A stretch of DNA of 28,277 nt from a virus, in the IMG/VR virus record IMGVR_UViG_3300020156_000466, positions 1 through 28,277 of that record; one strand, 5' to 3'. Position 1 is the first letter of the stretch, and every line of letters starts with the position of its first letter. The notes under the pieces are model-generated. The model saw only the letters and a program-made list of their open reading frames with translations, was not told where the DNA came from and searched no databases. Positions 21,606 through 28,277 of this stretch are shown piece by piece. Made by a program: the position numbers and the translations under genes.

Positions 21606-23015
21606 ATGCCGGAACAGTTTCTCCACGGCGTGGAAGTCGTCGAAATCGACAACGGCCCGCGCCCCATCCGTACCGTGAAGTCCTCCATCATCGGCGTCGT
21701 CGGCACGGCACCCGAAGCGGACGCCGCGGCCTTCCCGCTGGACACGCCCGTGCTGGTCGCCGGCAGCCGCCAGGAGGCGGCCAAGCTGGACACCACCGGC
21801 GACGGCAAGGGCACCCTGCCGGCCGCGCTGGAGGGCATCTTCGACCAGATCGGCGCCATGGTCGTCGTCGTCCGCGTGGCCGAGGGGTCCGACGCCGACG
21901 AGACCATGGCCAACCTGCTGGGCGGCGTGAACGGCACCACCGGCGCCTATGAAGGCGTGCACGCACTCCTGTCGGCGCGCACGGCGCTGGGCGTCGTGCC
22001 GCGCATCCTGTGCGCGCCGGGCTTCACCCACCAGCGCACCACCGGCGGCGTCACCGGCGTGGCCGTGGGGGCCGGCGGCAGCGGCTATGCGGCCACCGGC
22101 ACCACCGTCACCATCACCGGCGACGGCGTGGGGGCGGAGGCCAAGGCCGTGATCACGGCCGGCGCCGTCACCGGCGTCACCGTCACCAAGCCGGGCTTCG
22201 GCTACACCAGCGCCACCGTCACCATCTCCGGCTCCGGCACCGGCGCCACGGCCACCGCCAGCCTGGGCACGGTCGCCAACCCGGTGGTGGCGGAGCTGCT
22301 GGGCATCGCCGAGCGCACCCGCGCGGTGATCATCGCCGACGGCCCGAACGCGACGGACGCGGCCGCCATCGCCTACCGCGGCGACTGGGGCTCGCCGCGC
22401 GTGTTCGTGGTCGATCCCTGGGCCAAGGTGGTGCGCGGCGGTGCCGTGGTGGACGAGCCGCTGTCGGCCCGCGTGGCCGGGCTGATCGCCAAGATGGACA
22501 ACGACCGCGGCTTCTGGTGGAGCCCGTCGAACCAGGTGATCAACGGCATCGTCGGCACCGTCCGCGCCGTGGACTTCACGCTGGGCGACGCCAACTGCCG
22601 GGCGAACTACCTGAACGAGCGCGAGGTGGCGACGGTCATCCGCGAGGACGGCTTCCGCCTGTGGGGCAACCGCACCTGCGCGGCCGATCCGAAGTGGGCG
22701 TTCCTGTCGGTCCGCCGCACCGCCGACCTGATCAACGACAGCCTGCAGCGCGCCCACCTGTGGGCGGTCGACCGCAACATCACCGGCACGTACCTGCAGG
22801 ACGTGACGGAGGGCGTGAACGCGTACCTGCGCAGCCTGAAGGCGCAGGGCGCCATCCTGGGCGGCCGCTGCTGGCCGGACCCGGACCTGAACAGCCCGGC
22901 CAACATCACGCAGGGGAAGGTCTTCTTCAACTTCGACTTCACCCCGCCGTACCCGGCCGAACACATCACCTTCCGTTCGCAGCTCGTGAACGACTACATC
23001 GCGGAGATCCTGTAA
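21606..23015 (+). CDS. FI: Contractile tail sheath protein gpFI with inserted repeat domain
   Basis: The 469-aa product has the sheath N-terminal pattern (FLHGVEVVEIDNGPRPIRTVKSSIIGVVGTAP), the middle DTPVLVAG and VVVRVAEG segments, and the conserved C-terminal part with VDPWAKV, RGFWWSPSNQVINGIVG, NGR-like WGNRTCA and FRSQLVNDYIAEIL. P2 FI has about 396 aa; here about 78 extra residues (146-223) form two related GYxx(T/A)TVTI-G-G-GA-A repeats. The insert would face outward on the tail. ATG 21606 is 31 bases after the terminator. The gene ends next to the tube gene (stop, then ATG directly). Confidence 0.93.
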   Translation: MPEQFLHGVEVVEIDNGPRPIRTVKSSIIGVVGTAPEADAAAFPLDTPVLVAGSRQEAAKLDTTGDGKGTLPAALEGIFDQIGAMVVVVRVAEGSDADETMANLLGGVNGTTGAYEGVHALLSARTALGVVPRILCAPGFTHQRTTGGVTGVAVGAGGSGYAATGTTVTITGDGVGAEAKAVITAGAVTGVTVTKPGFGYTSATVTISGSGTGATATASLGTVANPVVAELLGIAERTRAVIIADGPNATDAAAIAYRGDWGSPRVFVVDPWAKVVRGGAVVDEPLSARVAGLIAKMDNDRGFWWSPSNQVINGIVGTVRAVDFTLGDANCRANYLNEREVATVIREDGFRLWGNRTCAADPKWAFLSVRRTADLINDSLQRAHLWAVDRNITGTYLQDVTEGVNAYLRSLKAQGAILGGRCWPDPDLNSPANITQGKVFFNFDFTPPYPAEHITFRSQLVNDYIAEIL

Positions 23016-23555
23016 ATGGCCATCCAGCTTCCCAGGGTTCTGAAGAACCTCAACCTGTTCCTGGACGGCACCGGCTACGCCGGCCGCGTGGACGAGGTGA
23101 CGCTGCCCAAGCTGACCATCAAGACCGAGGAGCACCGCGCCGGCGGCATGGACGTGCCGGTGGCGCTCGACATGGGCATGGAGAAACTGGAGATCGCCAT
23201 GGTGCTCTCCGATTTCGAGCCCGAGGTGTTCGCCTCCTTCGGCCTGCTGGACAGCGAGGGCAAGGCCATCACCGTGCGCGGCGCGTTCCAGGCACAGGGC
23301 AGCGCCGACGTGCTGGCCGTCGCCATCTCCATGCGCGGCGGCTGGAAGGAGCTGGACGCCGGCAAGTGGAAGGCGGGCGACAAGTCCACCCTGACCATCA
23401 CCGGCGCGCTCTCCTACTACAAGCTGGAGGCCGGCGGCGAGGAGCTGGTGGAGATCGACGCCGTCAACATGGTCCGCCGGATCGCCGGCGCCGACCAGCT
23501 GGCGGCGGTGCGCGACGCCATCGGCCTGAACAGCGGCTTCTTCAGCTTTCCCTGA
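23016..23555 (+). CDS. FII: Tail tube protein gpFII
   Basis: The 179-aa product has P2 FII length (about 172 aa) and pattern: LPRVLKNLNLFLDGTGYAGRVDEVTLPKLTIKTEEHRAGGMDVPVALDMGMEKLE at the N-terminus, then GLLDSEGKAITVRGAFQAQG, and a C-terminal ITGALSYYKLEAGGEELVEIDAVNMVRRIAG. It forms the stacked hexameric tube inside the sheath. It starts immediately after the sheath stop. A GC-rich hairpin (23591-23631) lies between it and gpE. Confidence 0.93.
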   Translation: MAIQLPRVLKNLNLFLDGTGYAGRVDEVTLPKLTIKTEEHRAGGMDVPVALDMGMEKLEIAMVLSDFEPEVFASFGLLDSEGKAITVRGAFQAQGSADVLAVAISMRGGWKELDAGKWKAGDKSTLTITGALSYYKLEAGGEELVEIDAVNMVRRIAGADQLAAVRDAIGLNSGFFSFP

Positions 23556-23590
23556 GCCTGACCGCCTCTCCTGACCACGCCTCGTGACCA

Positions 23591-23631
23591 CGGCACGGGC
23601 CGGCGCGGATGTCCGCGGCCGGCCCGTGCCG
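23591..23631 (+). terminator. Hairpin after the tube gene, possible partial terminator
   Basis: A perfect 14-bp stem (23591-23604 with 23618-23631), extended by inner pairing GCGG/CCGC, followed by TTTCC. The U-run is short, so partial termination or mRNA 3' stabilization is likelier than full termination. It could lower downstream expression relative to the abundant sheath and tube. Confidence 0.6.
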
Positions 23632-23666
23632 TTTCCAAAAAGCCTCCCCGAAAAGGATACCGGGAC

Positions 23667-23951
23667 ATGACCGACACGCAGTTCACGGCGGCCGGCGGGC
23701 CGCGCACCGTCACCCTTTCCGTTCCCGTCACCGTGGGCGGGCGGACCATCGCCGACGTCACGCTGCGCCGCCCCAAGGTCGGCGACCTGCGGCGCATGGA
23801 CAAGCAGAAGGGCTCCGACCTCGACAAGACGCTGTGGATGATCTCCACCCTGGCCGAACTCACGCCCCAGGAGGTGGACGAGATCGACGCCGGTGACCTG
23901 GAGGCCATCGCGGAGGTGGTCGCGGGTTTTACCGGGAAGGGGCGGGATTAG
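23667..23951 (+). CDS. E: Tail assembly chaperone gpE
   Basis: The 94-aa product is close to P2 gpE (about 91 aa), with VTLRRPKVGDLRRMDKQKGSDL and a helix LAELTPQEVDEIDAGDLEAIAEVVAGF. It helps fold or load the tape measure protein. Its last codons contain a slippery site at 23924-23930 giving a longer E/E' form. ATG 23667 has AAAAGGA upstream. Confidence 0.85.
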   Translation: MTDTQFTAAGGPRTVTLSVPVTVGGRTIADVTLRRPKVGDLRRMDKQKGSDLDKTLWMISTLAELTPQEVDEIDAGDLEAIAEVVAGFTGKGRD

Positions 23952-24103
23952 CCCCGGATTCGGCGTGGGCGGCGATGGCCGACATCGCCGTGGTGTTCGG
24001 CTGGACGCCGGACGTGATGGACGACATGGAGGCCCCGGACCTCCTGCGCTGGCACGCGCTGGCGCGGGAACGCGGGGCCGGGGCCGGAGGCAGCCGTGGC
24101 TGA
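23667..24103 (+). CDS. E': E/E' tail assembly chaperone made by -1 frameshift
   Basis: A -1 shift on G GGT TTT (23924-23930) continues into an open frame: YREGAGLAPDSAWAAMADIAVVFGWTPDVMDDMEAPDLLRWHALARERG, ending at TGA 24101-24103. The predicted fusion has 145 aa, close to the 142 aa of P2 E+E'. The extension contains the family pattern ADIA-x-VFGW...L-L-x-W-x-x-x-A. An ATG at 23975 lies in the same frame. It overlaps the tape measure start (GTG 24096) by 8 bases. E and E/E' proteins together guide tail assembly. Confidence 0.8.
23924..23930 (+). promoter_or_regulatory. Programmed -1 frameshift slippery heptamer
   Basis: The sequence GGGTTTT is in frame as G GGT TTT, a perfect X XXY YYZ heptamer. 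The downstream -1 frame is open to 24103 and encodes the expected E' domain. A GC-rich stretch that may form a stimulatory structure follows. Confidence 0.8.
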
Positions 24104-26207
24104 AGGGAAGATCACCATAACCATCGCGGCCGTGGACCGCCTGACGGCCCCGGTGCGGATGATGAACGAGGCGGCGGCCCTGCTCGCCGGTCCGTTCGTC
24201 CGCCTGAACGGCGTCGTTCAGGCTTTGGGCGACGGGGCCGTCGCCGCCGTGAAGCGGATTCCCGCCCTGCCGAAGGCCATGATGCGCATGGGCGGTCCGC
24301 GCGATCTCGGCCTGGATGACCTGGACACCCGGTTCAAGACGCTCCGCGGCAGCGTCACCGACGTGACGGGCAGGGTGTCCGCCCTGTCCGGCTCCATGCT
24401 GGACATGGCCGGCCTGGGCGGGCTCAGCCTGCGCGACGTGGCCGTCAGCCTCGGCCGCGGCGTCGTGGAGGCGTCGGCCCAGGCCGAGCAGTACGAGGCC
24501 GTGCTCACCTCGCTTCTCGGCAGCAACGCCGGGGCGAAGGAGAGCATGGCGTGGATCGATACGTTCGCCGAGAAGACCCCGTTCAGCGTCGACGCGGTCA
24601 CCGACGCCTTCATCCGCCTGAAGGCGCAGGGCATCGACCCGACGGACGGCACGCTGCAGGCGGTCGGCGACGCCGCCGCCGCGACGGGCAAGCCGCTGGC
24701 GCAGATGGTGGACGCCATGGCCGGGGCCGCCGGCGGCAAGTTCGACCGTCTGCGCGACGTGGTCGGCGGCCGTGCCGAAACCAAGGACGGCAAGGTCACC
24801 TACACGGTCGCCGACAAGGACGGCAGGCAGCGGGTCTTCACGGCGGCCGAGAACGACGCCCAGGCCCTGCAGGCCATGGTCATGCAGGTGTTCCAGGCGA
24901 AGGGCTACACCGGCGCCATGGACAATCTGTCCCGCACCTGGAACGCCATGTGGCTGAAGCTGCAGGACGCCGGGTCCGGGTTCCTGCAAATGATCGGCGA
25001 CGCCGGCACCTTCGAATACCTGAAGGGCAAGCTGCGCGCCGTCCTGGACCTGATCAACCAGTGGAAGGCGGACGGCACGCTCCAGGCCTGGGCCAGGCGG
25101 ATCTCCGACGCCTTCACCGGCGCCATGCAGGCCATCGAGGGCAAGCTGGCCGGCGTGAACTGGGCGCAGGTGTTCACCACCGTGACCGACACGGTGTCCC
25201 GCTTCGTGGACACCGTGAGGAGCGTGGTCGCGTGGCTGGGCGGCTGGGAGAACGCCGTCATCCTCGTCGCGTTCGTGATGAACGCGGGGCTGCTGGCGTC
25301 CGTGCTGCAGCTCGGCATGGCGCTGGGCGGCCTCGCCGCCGGCTTCGTGCGCGTCGGCGCGTCGCTGGCGATGATGGCCGTCGGCAACGTGGTGGCCGGC
25401 ATCGGCGCGGTGATCGGTGGTGTCATAGCGGCGGTGAAGGCGATCGACACCTTCATCTTCGCCCTTCGGATGAGCGGCAGCGTGTTTGCGTCCCTCAGTC
25501 TGGTGATGGCGACGAACCCTTTGGGCGTGATCGTGCTGGGCGTGGCGGCCCTGGCCGGCATGGCTTACGTCCTGTGGGAAAACTGGGAGGCGGTGGGGCC
25601 TTATTTCAGCGCCTTGTGGCAAGGCATCAGCGACATCGTGCTGAAGCTGACCGGCCTGAACCTGTCCGCAATCGGGACCAATCTCATCAACAGCCTGTGG
25701 GCTGCCTTGAAGGCGATGACCGACTGGTTGCCGGATTGGGCCAAGGACAAGCTGGGAATCACCTTTCCCGATGCTCCGCCGCCCGCTCCGCCGGCTCCGC
25801 CACCGGTGGCCGAGAAGCCCTCCGCGGTGAGTCAGGTGGCGACGCCGCCGGTGCCTCCACCGGTCAAGCCGCCGCCGCCGGTTCTTCCGGCCTCTGCCGG
25901 GGCCCTGGCGGCGGGTCGGGCAATGATCTACGGCCCCATGCCGATGCCGGGCATCGTCCAGGCGGCCAACCCGGCCCAAGCCGCCGGCATCCCGGCGGCG
26001 GTTCCGGGCATGCCGCCGCTCGGCGCCATGGCCACCCCGCCGGTCAGCCAGATCAGTGCCCCCGTCACCGTCGCCGTCACGGTGAACGGCATGGCGGACA
26101 TCGACGTGCTCCGCCGCGAGGTGGAGGGCGCCACCCGCCGCGCCATGGAGGAATGGCAGTGGCGCCAGCAATCGGCGGCCGGCGCCGCCCTGTGGGGAGG
26201 AGTGTGA
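24096..26207 (+). CDS. T: Tail tape measure protein gpT
   Basis: The 703-aa product is the longest structural tail protein. The N-terminus (ITITIAAVDRLTAPVRMMNEAAALLAGP) and the central block ASAQAEQYEAVLTSLLGSNAGAKESMAWIDTFAEKTPFSVDAVTDAFIRLKAQG are typical tape measure patterns. Hydrophobic segments occur at about 385-455 and 460-490, and a Pro-rich stretch (PPPAPPAPPPVAEKP) near 560-600. Using the known rule of about 0.15 nm per residue, the tail would be about 105 nm long, shorter than P2 (815 aa). The start is GTG 24096, inside the end of E'. Confidence 0.9.
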   Translation: MAEGKITITIAAVDRLTAPVRMMNEAAALLAGPFVRLNGVVQALGDGAVAAVKRIPALPKAMMRMGGPRDLGLDDLDTRFKTLRGSVTDVTGRVSALSGSMLDMAGLGGLSLRDVAVSLGRGVVEASAQAEQYEAVLTSLLGSNAGAKESMAWIDTFAEKTPFSVDAVTDAFIRLKAQGIDPTDGTLQAVGDAAAATGKPLAQMVDAMAGAAGGKFDRLRDVVGGRAETKDGKVTYTVADKDGRQRVFTAAENDAQALQAMVMQVFQAKGYTGAMDNLSRTWNAMWLKLQDAGSGFLQMIGDAGTFEYLKGKLRAVLDLINQWKADGTLQAWARRISDAFTGAMQAIEGKLAGVNWAQVFTTVTDTVSRFVDTVRSVVAWLGGWENAVILVAFVMNAGLLASVLQLGMALGGLAAGFVRVGASLAMMAVGNVVAGIGAVIGGVIAAVKAIDTFIFALRMSGSVFASLSLVMATNPLGVIVLGVAALAGMAYVLWENWEAVGPYFSALWQGISDIVLKLTGLNLSAIGTNLINSLWAALKAMTDWLPDWAKDKLGITFPDAPPPAPPAPPPVAEKPSAVSQVATPPVPPPVKPPPPVLPASAGALAAGRAMIYGPMPMPGIVQAANPAQAAGIPAAVPGMPPLGAMATPPVSQISAPVTVAVTVNGMADIDVLRREVEGATRRAMEEWQWRQQSAAGAALWGGV

Positions 26208-26210
26208 ACC

Positions 26211-26621
26211 ATGGCCGAACGCATCATGCTGGCATTGGGCGATTTCCGCTTCGAGGTGGGGACGGCGGCCTACCAGAGCCTGCAGCGCTCGCAGGCCTTC
26301 CGGTGGGAGAAGCAGAACCGGCTCGGCCGGCTGCCGGCGCTCCAGTTCACCGGCCCTGACGCCGAGACGGTGGAGCTGAAGGGCACCATCTACCCGGCCT
26401 TCCGGGGCGGGCTGGAGCAGGTTCCGGCCATGCGCGACCTCGCCAGCCTGGGCGTGCCGCTCGACCTCGTCGACGGCACCGGGCGGGTGCTGGGCCTCTG
26501 GTGCATCGAATCGGTCGCCGAGACCGGCACGGTGTTCACCGACGACGGCCAGCCCCGGAAGCTGGAGTTCACCCTGAAGCTGACCGCCTACGGCGAGGAT
26601 GAGCAGGAGGACGGCGCATGA
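26211..26621 (+). CDS. U: Tail protein gpU
   Basis: The 136-aa product matches P2 gpU (about 159 aa): LALGDFRFEVGTAAYQSLQRSQAFRWEKQNRLGRLPALQFTGPDAETVELKGTIYP, then GLEQVPAMRDLASLGVPLDLVDGTGRVLGLWCIESV. This small protein belongs to the tail-end/baseplate group between T and D. The stop overlaps the gpX start by four bases (ATGA). Confidence 0.9.
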   Translation: MAERIMLALGDFRFEVGTAAYQSLQRSQAFRWEKQNRLGRLPALQFTGPDAETVELKGTIYPAFRGGLEQVPAMRDLASLGVPLDLVDGTGRVLGLWCIESVAETGTVFTDDGQPRKLEFTLKLTAYGEDEQEDGA

Positions 26622-26827
26622 CCGCGCTCTACGTCACGAGGAACGGGGACATGGTGGATTACGTGGCCTGGAAGCACTACGGCAGCCGCACCGGCGCCGT
26701 GGAGGCCGTGCTGGACGCCAACCCGGGGCTGGCCGACGCGGGCGTCGTCCTCCCCGCCGGCCGCACCGTCACGCTGCCGGACCTGCCCGCCGGGACGACG
26801 CAGCGCGTCGTCCGGATCTGGGGGTGA
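26618..26827 (+). CDS. X: Tail protein gpX (LysM-like)
   Basis: A 69-aa protein like P2 gpX (67 aa): YVTRNGDMVDYVAWKHYG, then VEAVLDANPGLADAGVVLPAGRTVTLPDLP, a LysM-type pattern. It sits in the baseplate hub region and may contact the cell wall or gpD. ATGA overlap with gpU and 2-base spacing to gpD show tight coupling. Confidence 0.9.
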   Translation: MTALYVTRNGDMVDYVAWKHYGSRTGAVEAVLDANPGLADAGVVLPAGRTVTLPDLPAGTTQRVVRIWG

Positions 26828-26829
26828 CC

Positions 26830-27888
26830 ATGCGCCCTGCCTTCAAACTGCTGGCGGACGGCCGGGACATCACGGCCAACATCCGCGACCGCCTGCTGTC
26901 CATCGCCTGCCACGACGAGGCGGAGGCCAAGTCCGACCGCCTCACCATCCAGCTCGACGACCGGCCGCGCCCGGCGGACGGCGCGCATGTGGCGCTGCCC
27001 GACGTGGGATGCCGGCTGGAGCTGTCGCTGGGCTACGAGGAGACCGGCATGCTGCCCATGGGCAGCTTCCTGGTGGACGAGGTCGAGCACAGCGGCCCGC
27101 CCGAGACGCTGAAGGTTGGCGCCAAGGCCGCCGATATGGTGGGCCCCTTCCGCACGCCCACCTCGCGGTCCTGGGACGCCACCACGCTGGGCGCCATCGT
27201 GCAGGAGGTTGCGAGGGCGCACGGCTACCAGGCCCGGCTGGACCCGGCGCTGGCCGCGGTGCCGGTGGCGCACGAGGACCAGACCAACGAAAGCCCCATG
27301 GCCTTCCTCCACCGCCTGGCCGAGCGGCACGACGCGGTGGTCAAGCCGGTCAACGGCATGCTGGTGCTGGCGCCGAAGGGCAAGGCCAAGGCCGTCAGCG
27401 GCAAGGCGCTGCCCGAAGCCGTCGTACGGATGGACCGGCTGTCCAAGTGGACCTACAGCTACAAGGCACGCGCCGAAGCCGGCAAGGCCAAGGACGCCAG
27501 GGGACCGGCCGGCGGCGTCCAGACGGCCTACTGGGACAAGGACGCCGCCGCGCAGAAGCAGGCGCAGGCTGGGGCGCCGCCCCACCAGAACACCCGCTTC
27601 GCGTGCGCCGACGCCAAGGCGGCGGCGGCGGACGCCGCCGGCACCAAGAACCGGAAGGACCGGGGATCGGCCAAGTTCAGCTGCACCACCATCGGCGACC
27701 CGCGGTTCATGGCCGAGCAGAAGCTGAGGCTGCAAGGCTTCCGCCCCGGCCTGCCGACGGAGTGGCGCGTCACCACCGTGGAGCACCGGTTCGACGCGAA
27801 CGGCTACGCCGTGGACATCACCGCCGAGCTGTTCACGCCGGAGCAGGAGGACGTGGGCAAGGCCGCTTCCACGGCGGGACAGGAATAG
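26830..27888 (+). CDS. D: Baseplate hub protein gpD
   Basis: The 352-aa product matches P2 gpD (about 387 aa) and the gp27-like hub: FKLLADGRDITANIRDRLLSIACHDEAEAKSDRLTIQLDDRP at the N-terminus, GCRLELSLGYEETGMLPMGSFLVDEVEHSGPPETLKVGAKAADM, then TNESPMAFLHRLAERHDAVVKPVNGMLVLAPKG. It forms the ring that joins tube and gpV spike. A Lys/Ala-rich insert (about 220-280) is poorly conserved. The stop is followed by 41 bases before the holin gene. Confidence 0.93.
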   Translation: MRPAFKLLADGRDITANIRDRLLSIACHDEAEAKSDRLTIQLDDRPRPADGAHVALPDVGCRLELSLGYEETGMLPMGSFLVDEVEHSGPPETLKVGAKAADMVGPFRTPTSRSWDATTLGAIVQEVARAHGYQARLDPALAAVPVAHEDQTNESPMAFLHRLAERHDAVVKPVNGMLVLAPKGKAKAVSGKALPEAVVRMDRLSKWTYSYKARAEAGKAKDARGPAGGVQTAYWDKDAAAQKQAQAGAPPHQNTRFACADAKAAAADAAGTKNRKDRGSAKFSCTTIGDPRFMAEQKLRLQGFRPGLPTEWRVTTVEHRFDANGYAVDITAELFTPEQEDVGKAASTAGQE

Positions 27889-27929
27889 TCGCGTCCCGCC
27901 TTTTCCAAACCCGCGCTGATAGGGCCGCC

Positions 27930-28277
27930 ATGGACAAGCACACCGCGTTCTACGAACTTGCGGTCAATGGGGCCGTCGCGTCGTTCGGCGCGATGGCGAA
28001 CTATCTCTACGCGCACGTGACCAGGAACGTGCCGCTCAACTGGCTGCGCTTCCTCACCAACATCGCGCTTGGCTTCTTCATCGGGCAGGTGGTGGGCGAT
28101 TTCCTGCCGGCGGACTTCGCCTATCGGGACGGCACCCTGCTGATCGCGGGGTTCAGCGTCTACCCGCTCCTGCAGATCCTGGAGATCAAGGGCGGCGAGT
28201 TCGTCGCCCGGCACCTGGGCGTCGGCCCGGCTTCCAAGCACGGCCCTGGACGGCGGGGAAACGGCCTCGGCCCATAG
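27930..28277 (+). CDS. Holin-like membrane protein
   Basis: The 115-aa product has three likely membrane segments: about 8-30 (YELAVNGAVASFGAMANYLYAHV), 42-60 (LTNIALGFFIGQVVGDFLP) and 68-88 (GTLLIAGFSVYPLLQILEI), and a basic Gly-rich tail (KHGPGRRGNG). Size and layout fit class I phage holins (LydA/P2-like). It would open the inner membrane to release tail particles, with an endolysin expected nearby, likely just beyond the right edge. ATG 27930 has a weak AGGG upstream. The gene ends at the last base of the window. Confidence 0.65.
   Translation: MDKHTAFYELAVNGAVASFGAMANYLYAHVTRNVPLNWLRFLTNIALGFFIGQVVGDFLPADFAYRDGTLLIAGFSVYPLLQILEIKGGEFVARHLGVGPASKHGPGRRGNGLGP

Larger units (their letters stand above)
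10101..28277 (+). mobile_element. Contractile tail locus, probable R-type tailocin
   Basis: Control genes at the left are followed by a P2-type tail set in the order terminator-like, V, W, J, I, fibres, sheath, tube, E/E', T, U, X, D, then holin. No capsid, portal, terminase, scaffold or integrase gene appears in these 18 kb, and the left boundary is fixed by the tRNA fragment. A complete prophage would need head genes to the right of the window. An endolysin gene is not seen and may follow the holin. Confidence 0.65.

Noticed and set aside
20997-26171. 1724-aa minus-strand open frame
   Set aside because: It lies antisense to sheath, tube, E and tape measure genes, with low-complexity composition and no recognisable domain.

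Overview
The window is GC-rich (about two-thirds G+C, codons ending in G or C) and carries accessory DNA of an alphaproteobacterium. Azospirillum or a related Rhodospirillales genus is my guess from codon use and gene content. Nothing in the window is a clear housekeeping gene. It holds two independent phage-derived loci that meet at a tRNA remnant.

Region A (1 to about 9932) is the right part of an integrated element, probably a prophage or an integrative element whose left part lies outside the window. Leftward genes encode a sigma-70-family factor and an unknown protein. A divergent control region separates them from rightward genes: a large HTH-repeat protein containing a long inverted repeat, a LexA-fold repressor, a RuvC-like resolvase, four proteins that together carry seven AlpA/excisionase-like HTH domains, a ribbon-helix-helix-like protein, an unknown protein and a tyrosine integrase. 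Just past the integrase lies the 3' part of a tRNA-Val(GAC) gene (9888-9932), starting at the anticodon loop, followed by a perfect 14-bp host-side hairpin. This is the signature of integration into a tRNA gene; the rebuilt intact tRNA should lie beyond the left end of the element.

Region B (about 10101 to 28277) is a contractile-tail locus of P2 type with no capsid, portal or terminase gene in the window. It starts with a control block: an XRE/LexA-fold repressor, a possible small zinc-binding ORF on the minus strand and an unknown 222-aa protein. Two of the promoters in this block share a GTATATTyGTG operator-like motif. Then follow a tail-terminator-like protein, gpV spike, gpW, gpJ, gpI, tail fibre, collar/fibre adaptor, a second FN3/glycine-rich fibre, a DUF4376 protein, sheath, tube, gpE/E' with a canonical -1 slippery site, tape measure, gpU, gpX, gpD and a holin. 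This order and the lack of head genes suggest an R-type tailocin (phage-tail bacteriocin), although head genes beyond the right edge cannot be excluded.

The points most worth following are: (i) both LexA-fold repressors seem to lack the catalytic serine, so induction may not use RecA-stimulated self-cleavage; (ii) three intrinsic-terminator-like hairpins sit inside the tail transcription unit, which suggests antitermination or stoichiometry control; (iii) the first fibre ends in a truncated FN3 module nearly identical to modules of the second fibre, and the second fibre ends in a polyglycine-type receptor-binding tip; (iv) a roughly 100-bp imperfect palindrome with an AT-rich centre lies inside the putative replication/HTH gene of Region A.
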